DNA from: Halobacteriovoraceae bacterium
GTDB lineage: Bacteria; Bdellovibrionota; Bacteriovoracia; Bacteriovoracales; Bacteriovoracaceae
Assembly: GCA_018646195.1 (NCBI GenBank)
Contig: JABGVH010000123.1
Location: forward strand, 1-35,574
Length of the DNA: 35,574 nucleotides
Direction: 5' to 3'
Shown: piece after piece, positions 16,764 through 25,102 of the stretch
Position numbering within the stretch: the first letter of the stretch is position 1
Layout of the letters: each line of letters begins with the position of its first letter
Translations under genes and position numbers: made by a program
The notes under the pieces: model-generated
Seen by the model: only the letters and a program-made list of their open reading frames with translations
What the model was told of the DNA's origin: nothing
Databases searched by the model: none

Positions 16764-17390
16764 ATGGAAAAAATTAAAAATCTCCTTCGGGCCCTCGACG
16801 AGTTTATTTTCAAGCAAATTGATTCGTTTAGAAGTGGACCGATTCAACAACAGATTAACGACGCTCTCAGTCCTCTCAACCCTACTCAGCATAAAATAAT
16901 CAATCAAGTACTAAGTATTGGCGCCATCTTAGCGCCGCTAAGCTTGGTATTGATTCTCTTTTTCAGTAATTGGGGACTTAGAGGTGAAATAGACAGTAAG
17001 AAAGAAATGCTTAATTTGATTAATTCTTATAATTCTCAAAAAGGTAATTTAGGTAATCTTGGTAAAAATGTAATTGCCACCACCACCTTTAGATCAAAAA
17101 GCGATCTTGAGGCGCGCCTAGGTCGAATTCTAGGCCCTCTAAAAATACCAACCAATGCAATTAAAGTTAAAAGTTTTGCTAGTAGTAAACCCAAAGGTGG
17201 CGTTTCTAAGACCAATATAAACATAACCTTTAGTAGGCTCTCGACTCGAAATTTAACCGATATGTTAGTTAATTTTTTAGACCAACAGAAATTTAGGGTC
17301 TCTAGTATTGAGATTAGCAAGCGCCGGGCCAAGGATCTTTTCGTTAAAGGTAGTATTAGCTTGATTCAATTCGGGAGACTTAAGAAATGA
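16764..17390 (+). CDS. gspM: type II secretion system protein GspM
   Basis: A bitopic inner-membrane protein of 208 residues, partner of GspL. An amphipathic N-terminal part of about 45 residues is followed by one membrane segment (about 48-69, VLSIGAILAPLSLVLILFF) and a small periplasmic domain with a beta-alpha-beta pattern (TNINITFSRLSTRNLTDMLVNFLDQQ). Sequence similarity to textbook GspM is low, so the call leans on architecture and on position between gspL and gspN. Its stop overlaps the gspN start as ATGA (17387-17390). Confidence 0.85.
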   Translation: MEKIKNLLRALDEFIFKQIDSFRSGPIQQQINDALSPLNPTQHKIINQVLSIGAILAPLSLVLILFFSNWGLRGEIDSKKEMLNLINSYNSQKGNLGNLGKNVIATTTFRSKSDLEARLGRILGPLKIPTNAIKVKSFASSKPKGGVSKTNINITFSRLSTRNLTDMLVNFLDQQKFRVSSIEISKRRAKDLFVKGSISLIQFGRLKK

Positions 17391-18319
17391 GCTCCAAAAA
17401 TGCCCTCCCTAATCAATTAGACGACGAAATTTATGAGTCGGTGAAAGTAAAAGGCATAAGGGTAGCAATTGCTGGGGTATTTATACTAGGAGTCTCTTTC
17501 TTATTGCACTTCCCCTTTCAAGATACTCTCAAAACACTAGCTATTAATGCCTTAAATTCTCAGAGCTCTTGTCCAATACAGTACGAAAAAATTGAGACCT
17601 CCCTATTCTTTCCAAAAATCATTTTGACCAAGCCGGTTTTTTCAGGGATCTGCTTTAGAAATCCCCGCAGCTTTTTAAAATTTGAAAAGATGCAAGCTGG
17701 ACTACATTCGCCTAGCCTGTCACCACTTGGCATAAGGCTTTATGCTGAAATTAATCAAGGCAAGACAAAAATAAAGGCCTACCCGGTAGTTTCTTTTAAT
17801 AAAGTAGCGGTCAAAATTGAGGAAACAGATATTGATGGAGAGATTCTTGGAAGAATTAATCCCAACCTAAAAACCATCGCTGGTCTGTTTAATATTGAAG
17901 CGCTTTTAAAAAGCGAGGGCAAATTCCTAAATAGTGCTATTATCTTGCTAAAATCTACTACCTTTAGGGTGCTAGGCCAAAAGATTATGAATTTCGATAT
18001 ACCATCGATGACGATAGGAAAATTGTTTTTCAAGGCCAACCTATCCAAAAAAACTAATCTCCAAATTCAAAGCTTAGAAATTGGGGGAGATGCTGCCCCT
18101 TTATCTGCCAAGTTCAAAGGTAAAATTAAACTAAACCAAGTCACACCAGCGCGCTCAAAAGTTGATTTAACTGGAGAGGTAAAATTCTCTGACGAATTTA
18201 TGGAAAAATTTCCCATTCTCAACATTTTCTTTGGTGGCAAAAAGAAAGATGAGCAAGGTTATTATCAAATGCAGCTCAGCGGAACACTAGGCCAAATGAA
18301 TCCTCCTCGTATCCAATAG
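17387..18319 (+). CDS. gspN: type II secretion system protein GspN
   Basis: A 310-residue protein with one N-terminal membrane segment (about 24-42, IRVAIAGVFILGVSFLL) and a long beta-rich periplasmic region, the layout of GspN proteins, which resemble AsmA/LEA-type folds. GspN is not essential in all systems and its role is not well settled. It is the last recognisable gsp gene; the polyprenyl synthase starts 42 bases downstream on the same strand and may be co-transcribed. Confidence 0.82.
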   Translation: MSSKNALPNQLDDEIYESVKVKGIRVAIAGVFILGVSFLLHFPFQDTLKTLAINALNSQSSCPIQYEKIETSLFFPKIILTKPVFSGICFRNPRSFLKFEKMQAGLHSPSLSPLGIRLYAEINQGKTKIKAYPVVSFNKVAVKIEETDIDGEILGRINPNLKTIAGLFNIEALLKSEGKFLNSAIILLKSTTFRVLGQKIMNFDIPSMTIGKLFFKANLSKKTNLQIQSLEIGGDAAPLSAKFKGKIKLNQVTPARSKVDLTGEVKFSDEFMEKFPILNIFFGGKKKDEQGYYQMQLSGTLGQMNPPRIQ

Positions 18320-18361
18320 CTCAGCGTTGTCAGACAAAGGCCTTTCTGCTAAGTTTCCTGC

Positions 18362-19318
18362 ATGTTTGAATTGGCCGACTACCGTAACATTATTGATCAA
18401 AAGCTGGCCTCTTGCCTTGGGCGCTCAACCCCCAATCACACGGTTAGGGAAATCTATAATTACTCGGTTCTTCCCTCGGGAAAACTTTTTCGACCGCTAC
18501 TGGTTGGCGCTATTCACCACGACCTAGCTGCAAACTTAGGTCAGGAAAGTAAACTCGATAGCTTTGTAGAGGGACCGGTCAATTTGGCAGTGGCGCTAGA
18601 ACTCCACCACGCCTATACCTTGGTCCACGATGACCTTCCCTGTATGGATGACGACGACATGCGTCGAGGAAGGCCTTCAACCCATAAGGCCTTCGGCCAG
18701 TGGCAGGCGGTGCTGGTTGGTGATGGACTCTTAAATCTTTCCTACCAAATGCTGGGCCAATCTGAATCCCCCCATCTCAAAGAACTATTAAAACTCTTTG
18801 CTTACGCCACCGGCCCTAAAGGACTTATCCAAGGGCAAGTGCTGGACCTCTCCGGTGAAATGTCTGAGAACTGGCAAAACTTAATCCAGACGCATCAATT
18901 TAAGACCGCTCGCTTGATTCAACTGGCGCTGGTTGGTGGGGCGCTGTGTATCGACCGCGATCAAATACCTAATCAGTTGCGAGTTCTCAAGAAACTGGCC
19001 AGACTTGGCTCTTCTCTGGGAGTTGTTTTTCAATTACTTGATGATTTGACGGAGTTCTGTGAAGAAGAAGTCAGTCAACACGAATGGCAGGTTAACCCTT
19101 GGCCTAGATGGCCCGAAAAAATCCTGCCTTGTCTTGAGAGTGAATTAAAGAAAATTCAAAATGTGATCGCTGAATTAGAACTTCTAAGTGTTAAAAAAGT
19201 AATCGATAGTTATTTTTTAAAAACTCGAGAGAGCGTGAGCGTGGGAATGCCAAACATCAAAAAGCATCTAAATGGTATTGGTGATTTAGGACCAGCTATG
19301 GATTTGCTTCAATTCTGA
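18362..19318 (+). CDS. polyprenyl (farnesyl/geranylgeranyl) diphosphate synthase
   Basis: A trans-isoprenyl diphosphate synthase of 318 residues that would condense IPP with allylic diphosphates. The family hallmarks are present: GKLFRP (40-45), the first Asp-rich motif DDLPCMDDDD starting at 90, RRGRPSTH, the GQVLDL segment (158-163) and the KT pair at 181-182. The second Asp-rich motif reads FQLLDDLTE (224-231), with Glu where the usual third Asp would be. The bulky residues before the first motif (LHHAYTLVHDD) fit a short-chain product, but chain length cannot be fixed by eye. It follows gspN by 42 bases and overlaps the convergent MerR-type gene by 33 bases. Confidence 0.88.
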   Translation: MFELADYRNIIDQKLASCLGRSTPNHTVREIYNYSVLPSGKLFRPLLVGAIHHDLAANLGQESKLDSFVEGPVNLAVALELHHAYTLVHDDLPCMDDDDMRRGRPSTHKAFGQWQAVLVGDGLLNLSYQMLGQSESPHLKELLKLFAYATGPKGLIQGQVLDLSGEMSENWQNLIQTHQFKTARLIQLALVGGALCIDRDQIPNQLRVLKKLARLGSSLGVVFQLLDDLTEFCEEEVSQHEWQVNPWPRWPEKILPCLESELKKIQNVIAELELLSVKKVIDSYFLKTRESVSVGMPNIKKHLNGIGDLGPAMDLLQF

Positions 19319-19696
19319 AGTCCGTCTTAAAATTTTGTGAAGACCTTCTTTTACAAGATCTAAGTTTTCGAGATCGGCCTTGTCGAGACCTCTAATCGAA
19401 ACATAGGCCTCTTCTTCCTCACCTTCGTTTGCAATCGCAGATCCAGAAAGAATCAGCGGCAGCTCGGCCTTGGCGGCTTCAATAGTTTTCTTGTCTTCGA
19501 AAAGTAATTTCTTTATAACAGCGATCGCTTCTATATCGCTATGGACGAATAACTTTTGGCCCGAAGAAGAATTGATGGGAGCAATTTGATCAAATTCCGC
19601 TTCCCAAAAACGCAGGACGTAGGGCTTAACACCGGTTAGTCCACAAACTTCATTCGTCTTAAAATGTGATTTATTTGGTATTTCGATGGTACTCAA
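19286..19696 (-). CDS. MerR-family transcriptional regulator downstream of ihfA
   Basis: A 136-residue protein with an N-terminal MerR winged helix-turn-helix (about 12-70): FKTNEVCGLTGVKPYVLRFWEAEFDQIAP is the standard opening with the R-x-W-E pattern, and the wing region is KLFVHSDIEAIAVIKKLLFEDKKTIEAA. A short acidic linker and a helical C-terminal part follow; no effector-binding domain or metal-binding cysteine cluster is seen. The same ihfA-merR gene pair is common in deltaproteobacteria-like genomes, from general knowledge. It starts 12 bases after the ihfA-like gene and is probably co-transcribed. Its 3' end overlaps the polyprenyl synthase gene by 33 bases. Confidence 0.88.
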   Translation of the reverse strand: MSTIEIPNKSHFKTNEVCGLTGVKPYVLRFWEAEFDQIAPINSSSGQKLFVHSDIEAIAVIKKLLFEDKKTIEAAKAELPLILSGSAIANEGEEEEAYVSIRGLDKADLENLDLVKEGLHKILRRTSELKQIHSWS

Positions 19697-19708
19697 GAGA
19701 GCTCCCTA

Positions 19709-20104
19709 TTATTCGTTGCCTTCTTCAGAATTGGCCATAAATGAACTTAAGGCCCTAACAGTTCCCTCTTTTGCTGGAACCGAAGTGTCTTCCTTCCCTT
19801 TATCGTCAATGCGATGGGCGTAGCGAACTGTGATGTCTTCTTTTAAGACCTGCGAAGGTTTAAAAGTCAGCACTCTTCTCGCGGAAATTTCCATTGCATC
19901 CCCTGTCTGAGGATTCCTTCCGATACGTGTTGCTTTGTCTCGAATAGAAAAATTTCCGAACCCAGAAATTTTAACTTTCTCTCCGCGAGCTAGCGTAGCT
20001 TTGATAACTTTGAATACTAAGTCTACTAAATCAGAGGCTTCCTTTTTAGAAAATCCCGCTTCTTTATAAACTCTTTCTACAATATCGGCCTTCGTAAGAC
20101 TCAT
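19709..20104 (-). CDS. ihfA: integration host factor alpha-like DNA-bending protein
   Basis: A HU/IHF-family protein of 131 residues that bends DNA as a dimer. The body matches IHF alpha: SLTKADIVERVYKEAG at the start, GEKVKISGFGNFSIRDK in the middle and IGRNPQTG with the intercalating Pro65, then ARRVLTFKPSQVLK. IHF alpha is usually about 100 residues; here about 35 extra C-terminal residues, charged and probably unstructured, are added. A strong Shine-Dalgarno GGAGGAAG sits four bases before the ATG. A beta-subunit gene is not in the window. HU is the alternative, but the MerR-type neighbour and the sequence favour IHF alpha. Confidence 0.88.
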   Translation of the reverse strand: MSLTKADIVERVYKEAGFSKKEASDLVDLVFKVIKATLARGEKVKISGFGNFSIRDKATRIGRNPQTGDAMEISARRVLTFKPSQVLKEDITVRYAHRIDDKGKEDTSVPAKEGTVRALSSFMANSEEGNE

Positions 20105-20288
20105 AAAACTTCCTCCATGAAGGTAAGTCTAACCTCAATAAGTTTTCCAATTATTAATAGGTTAGCATTAAGTCACATTTTATTCAAAATAATATTAACT
20201 ATTTGGGCCATAGGGGCATCTTTTTTTAACGTACCCGACGGGGACGGTTGGGTAATTGGGTTTTAGAGGCATAAACCGATAAGTTGCC
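20105..20288. promoter_or_regulatory. divergent control region between ihfA and the TetR-type gene
   Basis: A strong Shine-Dalgarno for ihfA occupies 20109-20116. Upstream lies an inverted pair CTAACCT (20129-20135) and AGGTTAG (20159-20165) spaced about three helical turns centre to centre, in an AT-rich stretch where the ihfA promoter should be. Nearer the TetR-type gene there is TACCC (20232-20236) and GGGTA (20250-20254), a possible autoregulatory operator. Exact -10/-35 elements cannot be chosen with confidence. Confidence 0.35.
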
Positions 20289-20795
20289 ATGGCAGGAAAG
20301 GGAAATAAAGAAGAAGTCTACTTTAAGATTTGCAATACCGTTTTGCGACTAGAGGTCTCTAAAGGTCATCAAAAATGGACTTTAAGCGATATCGCCAAAT
20401 ACGCCGACGTCACGCGCTCGCTTATTTATTATTATTTCGGGAAAGAAAAGAAAACCATAGTTGAAGAGGCCTTCCGATATATGCTGGACCTCTTTTTCAA
20501 TCTGAACTCCGACGAGCACCGAGGAGTTGCCGCGCGAATGAGTAATATCATTCCTAAAATAAAAGAAATGCCTTACTGCTTTGTGCTTTTCTTCCTAGAG
20601 CGCAGTAAAGAAACAGAAATAGGAGTGATTATAAGGCAGAAAGAAAAAGCACTACTAGAGCGCTTAAAAAGTGAGTATCCCGATATGGATGCCAATCAAA
20701 TTTTACGAGTTTATTTAATGGAATTGGGGGCGATCGCCTTTTCTCTTGATAACGAGAAAGTCTTTGAGATCTTTCCCCCTATGCAATCAAAATAA
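20289..20795 (+). CDS. TetR-family transcriptional regulator
   Basis: A 168-residue protein with a TetR-type helix-turn-helix at about 28-60: WTLSDIAKYADVTRSLIYYYFGKEKKTIVEEAF is the standard recognition-helix pattern (S-L-I-Y-Y-Y-F). The all-helical C-terminal part is short for the family and would be the ligand and dimer domain; the ligand is unknown. It is transcribed away from ihfA and ends two bases from the stop of the convergent topoisomerase A gene. Candidate operator half-sites TACCC/GGGTA lie upstream. No adjacent transporter or enzyme gene reveals its target. Confidence 0.85.
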   Translation: MAGKGNKEEVYFKICNTVLRLEVSKGHQKWTLSDIAKYADVTRSLIYYYFGKEKKTIVEEAFRYMLDLFFNLNSDEHRGVAARMSNIIPKIKEMPYCFVLFFLERSKETEIGVIIRQKEKALLERLKSEYPDMDANQILRVYLMELGAIAFSLDNEKVFEIFPPMQSK

Positions 20796-20797
20796 GT

Positions 20798-22231
20798 CTA
20801 TTGCCGAAGCCTTTTCTTAGTCTTCTTACCGCGCTTCTGGCCCTTTTTTTCGAGCTTTTTCTTTTCTTGCTCTTTGGCCTTCAACCATTCATTCATCTTA
20901 GTATCGACAAGCCCTAGCTCTTCTACCAATTTCTTTTTTACCAGTGCTTTTGAGCCCGCGATCTTGGTGTATTCTTTTAGCTTTTTCTGGTCTTCAGTGA
21001 TTAAGAGTTGGCGCTTTTTCACTTCATCTTTAGTCATGCGATAAATCGGCATATCGGCCAGGTAATCGGAGTATTTATATCTTTTAGACCCAAGATAATC
21101 GACAAAAGTCCGGCGGTTGGCAGACTTTGTGGCGACAATATATTCTTTATTTTTAATAAATTTTACGATTTCACTATTTTGCTGAATCCGCGCCTTGCTC
21201 TCTTCCATTAAAAGTTCGTAACGCCGTTTAACAACTGCCAATCTCTGTTCTGTAAAAATGCTAATGATCTCATCCGGAGTTTTAAAGATCCGAACTCCCC
21301 GCTCACTAATTAAAGTGTAATTGGGGCTAATGGATGAGGTGGTCTTCATCTTATCTTGGACTTCCTTTAAAGTTGGCTGTTGGCCGCGTTTAAAAATAAG
21401 TTCAATATTAATATCGTTGCCGACACTAGAGTCGGTGAAGTCTTTGATATAATCCTTATCGATCCATTTGGTTAGGAAGCGATAAACTTTTGCGGCATCA
21501 TAACCTCTAGGAATTTCGGTAATATGGATTTTTCCTGCAATTTCTTCAAAACGCATAGGAAAAAGAAAGCGCCCTTTGTCGGCTATGATTTGCTCGGTGT
21601 AATGGTGGAAGAAAGGCTTAATTTTCTTAGCCTTGCCTTTGACTACACATTGAATCATCGAAGCGATTATATCTTTATGATGAAAGGCCGGAATGACAGA
21701 AGAAAAACCTGTCCCAATCCCTTCGGCACCATTTAAAAGCATTAGCGGAAGTTTTGGTAAGAGCCCTTCTGGTTCCATAACTGTTTCATCGTAATTAGGA
21801 ATCATTTTGACTTGGTTCATATCATCAAAGATCAAGAACTCGGCCAGCTTTCCGAGCTTGCACTCGATATATCTTCCGGCGGCAGGCGAGGTTTCCATTC
21901 GCTCACCAAAGTATCCTTTCTTATCAATCAGCGGATAATTATTTGAAAAAGTATAATCCTGTGCCAAGTTAACAATGGTTGACTCGATCGAGGCAGGCCC
22001 ATGGGGGTGGAGTGTTAAGACAAGACCTGTCGCCGCCGAAACTTTTACCAGTCCCTTACTTTGATTTTTATAAAGAGTAAAAAGGATCCGTCGCTGTCCA
22101 GGTTTGAGGCCATCTTTTAGATAGGGAATGGCCCGATCCATAAGAGTATAAATCTGGTAGGTCCTATACTCACTGCGTACAATATCACTGAGAGGGACTG
22201 AATCTAGGGCGTGAAGGTATTCGTCTTCCAT
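20798..22231 (-). CDS. type IIA DNA topoisomerase subunit A (short ParC/GyrA-like)
   Basis: The DNA-cleaving subunit of a type II topoisomerase, 477 residues. It has DGLKPGQRRIL (40-50), HPHG (75-78), and the expected catalytic tyrosine at Tyr121 after Arg120 in SPAAGRYIECKL. The later GAEGIGTGFSSVIP motif is closer to eukaryotic and T4-type enzymes than to the GASGIAVG-like form of bacterial GyrA. It ends after the coiled-coil/tower region; the beta-pinwheel C-terminal domain and any GyrA box are absent. The last 30 or so residues are mostly Lys, Arg and Glu. Its start lies three bases after the subunit B stop. Without a wrapping domain, decatenation/relaxation (topo IV-like) is more likely than negative supercoiling. 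Confidence 0.88.
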   Translation of the reverse strand: MEDEYLHALDSVPLSDIVRSEYRTYQIYTLMDRAIPYLKDGLKPGQRRILFTLYKNQSKGLVKVSAATGLVLTLHPHGPASIESTIVNLAQDYTFSNNYPLIDKKGYFGERMETSPAAGRYIECKLGKLAEFLIFDDMNQVKMIPNYDETVMEPEGLLPKLPLMLLNGAEGIGTGFSSVIPAFHHKDIIASMIQCVVKGKAKKIKPFFHHYTEQIIADKGRFLFPMRFEEIAGKIHITEIPRGYDAAKVYRFLTKWIDKDYIKDFTDSSVGNDINIELIFKRGQQPTLKEVQDKMKTTSSISPNYTLISERGVRIFKTPDEIISIFTEQRLAVVKRRYELLMEESKARIQQNSEIVKFIKNKEYIVATKSANRRTFVDYLGSKRYKYSDYLADMPIYRMTKDEVKKRQLLITEDQKKLKEYTKIAGSKALVKKKLVEELGLVDTKMNEWLKAKEQEKKKLEKKGQKRGKKTKKRLRQ

Positions 22232-22234
22232 ACT

Positions 22235-24334
22235 TTATTTCTTCTTTTTAGCTTTTTTCTTTTTAATATTTTTGACTACTTTCTTTTTACTTGTTTTCTT
22301 GGCCGGCGACTTTTTCTTAGTGGCACTTTTAGTTTTTTTCTTGCTGGCCTTTTTAGATCGAGATTTTGCCTTGGATTTGGCATAAGACGCCCCATCTTCC
22401 ATCAAGAGGTCTTTTCTAGGGCCGGAGTCTTTTCCAAAACAAACTTCCAGCATTGCCTGAGCTTCACCCGAGTCTGGAACTTCTAAAATGGTGAAATTTT
22501 CCCGGTCTAAGACATGTTTCCAGGCCTCGGGAGACATTTCCCCTAGCCCTTTATTGCGATGAATGGCCTTAATCTTTGGATTTTTCTTTTTAAGTTTTTC
22601 CAATTGACCAGGAGTTTCCACATAGAGGGTCTCCTTGTCAGTCACCACTTCAAAAAGTGGAGCTTTTGCTAACTGAATGGCGCCCTCAGTAAAGAGTTCT
22701 GGCCAGTAGGTGTAAAAGAAATTGGCGAGAAGGGTGTTAATATGCCCTCCGTCCACATCAGAGTCAGCTAAAAAAACGATTTTAGAGAACCGCAGGTCAT
22801 CCATTTCTGCCGGACGGCCGATGGTCAGGCCAACTGCTGCCATAATATTAGAAAATTCTTTATTTTCTAGAACATCTTTAATTGAAGCCTGCGCGACATT
22901 CATCGGCTTACCTCTGAGGGCGATGCCCCCTTGGTAGAGACGATTTCTTGCTGAACGAAGTCCACCAATCGCTGAATCTCCTTCACATATAAACAGTGAA
23001 CAAAGAGAACGGTCTTTTCTTTCATTGGCGTCGAGTAATTTTTCAACTCTGACTTTCTTCTGCTTGCGTCCTCGTTTGTCGGCATCTTTAAGATTTTGCC
23101 ACTTAACACGTGATCGGGCGCGGTCCATGATGGTTTCTAGGAATTCACTATTTTTGCGAATAAAGCTAGTTCCATACTTATGCATAAATTTTTCAATACT
23201 TTTTTCTAAGTTCTGGTCCCGCACTAATTTTCTCTTAGTTTGAGACTCAAAGCGAGGGTTTGGCATAGTAATGCCGACTACAAAAGTCATTCCCGCAAGA
23301 ATATCATTGTCTACAATCGTGACCTTCTCTTTCTTGGCAAGCCTTTCAAGTTTGGTCTTAATCATATTGATAAAAATTCTGCGGACGCGGTCTTGGTGAA
23401 AACCGCCATCAAAGGTCGGTGAAGAATTTACAAAAGAAATAAATTTTTCGCGTTCTTCACTTTTCTTATCAATACAGACTGAGAGATGGATATCAACTAG
23501 TCCTTTAACTTTTTTACCTTTGGTATTTTTTGCGTCAAATTTATAGGCGTCATCCCCTACTAATTGAGCATTTTTTTCATCCAGCCGGCGGGCCAATTCA
23601 TACATGCCCTTTTTATAAACGTACTTTTCTTTATTAAAAGTAAAAATCAGACCGGGATTATTATAGGCCAAGTCGATAATCCTCTTTCGCAAGAGATCGG
23701 CATCAATAATTGGATTTTTATAGACTTCTTTCGCCAGCTTTACCGTGATTTTAACCCCAGAATGACCTTTAAAAGGTTTGGGACGGGTTTTCTTAATTTT
23801 AAGAGCACCGTTGGTGAAAGTATAAGTCTGTTCTTTTTTAGAATTATAATGGCGAACCCTAGCGATAAACTCATCACTGGTTAGGCAAGTCGCCGCAGCA
23901 CCGAGACCATTCTGTCCTAAAGTCCTGTGCAGGTATCCCTTTTCATCGACTTCTTCATCTTTAAATTTTGAGCCGGTTCTAAATTCTGCATAAACCTGCT
24001 GAACTTTTGAAAGTGGCATGCCGATACCGTTATCTTCTACCGTAACGGTCTTGCCATCGCTGCTTAAATCACAATGAACTTGGGTGACATGGCCGCGGTA
24101 GTACTCATCCACGCAATTATCTAGGATTTCTTCAATTGCCTTTGATTTTGCCTGATGGAATTGAACTGTTTTAAATTCGACTTTATGATTGCCATAAACA
24201 TAGGTATCCAACTCTTCAACGTCGTTGGATCCAAAAACCAGTGTTATCCGATTACGGCAGTGCCAACGCTGATCCTTGGCCTCAATTATGGCGTCTTTTG
24301 TTTTTCCGCGTCGAGTTACTTTTGAAATGGCCAT
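22235..24334 (-). CDS. type IIA DNA topoisomerase subunit B (ParE/GyrB-like), with lysine-rich tail
   Basis: The ATPase subunit, 699 residues. GHKL motifs: EEILDN with catalytic Glu69 and Asn73, DNGIGMP (101-107) and GQNGLGAAAT (140-149). The QTK loop is present at 365-367. The TOPRIM domain has FICEGDSA (448-455; Glu451) and LADSDVDGGH (522-531) with the metal-binding Asp524 and Asp526. RNKGLGEMSPEAW (593-605) is the usual C-terminal signature. About 45 residues at the end are an almost pure Lys/Ser/Ala tail resembling histone H1 tails. It is the first gene of the pair with subunit A. The ATG at 24334 has no obvious Shine-Dalgarno; TAAGAT lies seven bases upstream, so a leaderless transcript is possible. 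Confidence 0.92.
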   Translation of the reverse strand: MAISKVTRRGKTKDAIIEAKDQRWHCRNRITLVFGSNDVEELDTYVYGNHKVEFKTVQFHQAKSKAIEEILDNCVDEYYRGHVTQVHCDLSSDGKTVTVEDNGIGMPLSKVQQVYAEFRTGSKFKDEEVDEKGYLHRTLGQNGLGAAATCLTSDEFIARVRHYNSKKEQTYTFTNGALKIKKTRPKPFKGHSGVKITVKLAKEVYKNPIIDADLLRKRIIDLAYNNPGLIFTFNKEKYVYKKGMYELARRLDEKNAQLVGDDAYKFDAKNTKGKKVKGLVDIHLSVCIDKKSEEREKFISFVNSSPTFDGGFHQDRVRRIFINMIKTKLERLAKKEKVTIVDNDILAGMTFVVGITMPNPRFESQTKRKLVRDQNLEKSIEKFMHKYGTSFIRKNSEFLETIMDRARSRVKWQNLKDADKRGRKQKKVRVEKLLDANERKDRSLCSLFICEGDSAIGGLRSARNRLYQGGIALRGKPMNVAQASIKDVLENKEFSNIMAAVGLTIGRPAEMDDLRFSKIVFLADSDVDGGHINTLLANFFYTYWPELFTEGAIQLAKAPLFEVVTDKETLYVETPGQLEKLKKKNPKIKAIHRNKGLGEMSPEAWKHVLDRENFTILEVPDSGEAQAMLEVCFGKDSGPRKDLLMEDGASYAKSKAKSRSKKASKKKTKSATKKKSPAKKTSKKKVVKNIKKKKAKKKK

Positions 24335-24418
24335 GGGCTAATCTTATCCGAGTTGTTATGCTTTTTTAAAAGTATGTCTTTTAAAATAATGGGCCATGGC
24401 ACCAAGTGAAAAGGTACG

Positions 24419-25051
24419 ATGCAAAAAAAAATCACTAAAAATCTAATATTGCTGGCAAGTTTAGCCACTTTTTTTACTTTCCTAGAAAGCTCTCCTGGCG
24501 CACAGGGGCTCCCAGCCCCACTTCCAATGGAAAAGTTGAAATTTACTAAAACAATTAAAAAAATAATTAAAAAAGGTCAGGTCTATGCCGAGAGCAAAGT
24601 CACCACACCCAAGCCCGGACGCCAAAAATTGGCCTTCCGCATGGCCGGGCTGCACCCTAAGTCTTGCCGTTTCGCATGGCGCAAACTGGCCCTCTATGAA
24701 AATTACAGCGAATACCTGGGCTTTGTTCAGCAAAGTAGCTATCAGGACGGGCGGGTCAACTTTCTACTGGTCTCTAGTATCCTGCCGATAAAAATGCGCC
24801 TGGCCTTTAAACTGCCTCGCATAAAAGGTGTCGGGCTCTACAACTTCAGCTTTGATCGCGGCTTCCTCAAGGGATTGCTGGGAGAAATTCATATTACCCA
24901 GGCCAATAAAGGCGCCCAATGCTTTTTCTATTTGCGCGCCGATTGGTTGGGAGCGGATAGCGGTCATTCCAATATACTTTTTGAATTCTTCTCAGAGGCG
25001 CTTGCCAAACTGGGAATGGAGAATCTGTTTCGAATTTCTAAGACCTATTAA
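24419..25051 (+). CDS. exported protein of uncertain family, possibly SRPBCC/START-like
   Basis: A 210-residue protein with a likely signal peptide (KKITKNLILLASLATFFTFL, probable cleavage near GAQG around 29). The mature part begins with a Lys-rich helix (KFTKTIKKIIKKGQVYAES). Then come alternating strands, with a helix near ALYENYSEYLGFVQQSSY and a final amphipathic helix SEALAKLGMENLF. That layout, strand set plus long C-terminal helix, recalls the lipid-binding SRPBCC fold, but no motif confirms it. Divergent from the topoisomerase operon across an 84-base gap. Codon use looks somewhat richer in GC than its neighbours. Confidence 0.6.
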   Translation: MQKKITKNLILLASLATFFTFLESSPGAQGLPAPLPMEKLKFTKTIKKIIKKGQVYAESKVTTPKPGRQKLAFRMAGLHPKSCRFAWRKLALYENYSEYLGFVQQSSYQDGRVNFLLVSSILPIKMRLAFKLPRIKGVGLYNFSFDRGFLKGLLGEIHITQANKGAQCFFYLRADWLGADSGHSNILFEFFSEALAKLGMENLFRISKTY

Positions 25052-25073
25052 TTAGGTAGATTTTGCATTGCAT

Positions 25074-25102
25074 ATGACAAAGAGGGGTCAGCGTTCTATA
25101 AC
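25074..25102 (+). promoter_or_regulatory. predicted sigma70-type promoter of the GNAT acetyltransferase gene
   Basis: ATGACA (-35, five of six) and TATAAC (-10, five of six) are separated by exactly 17 bases. The -10 element lies inside the inverted repeat GTCAGC/GCTGAC at 25087-25110, so a regulator binding the repeat would block the polymerase. Transcription would begin about 20 bases before the gene. Confidence 0.55.

Noticed and set aside
24335-24418. Defined -35/-10 for the topoisomerase operon
   Set aside because: Only TAAGAT seven bases before the ATG with a poor -35 could be found; too weak to list as a promoter.
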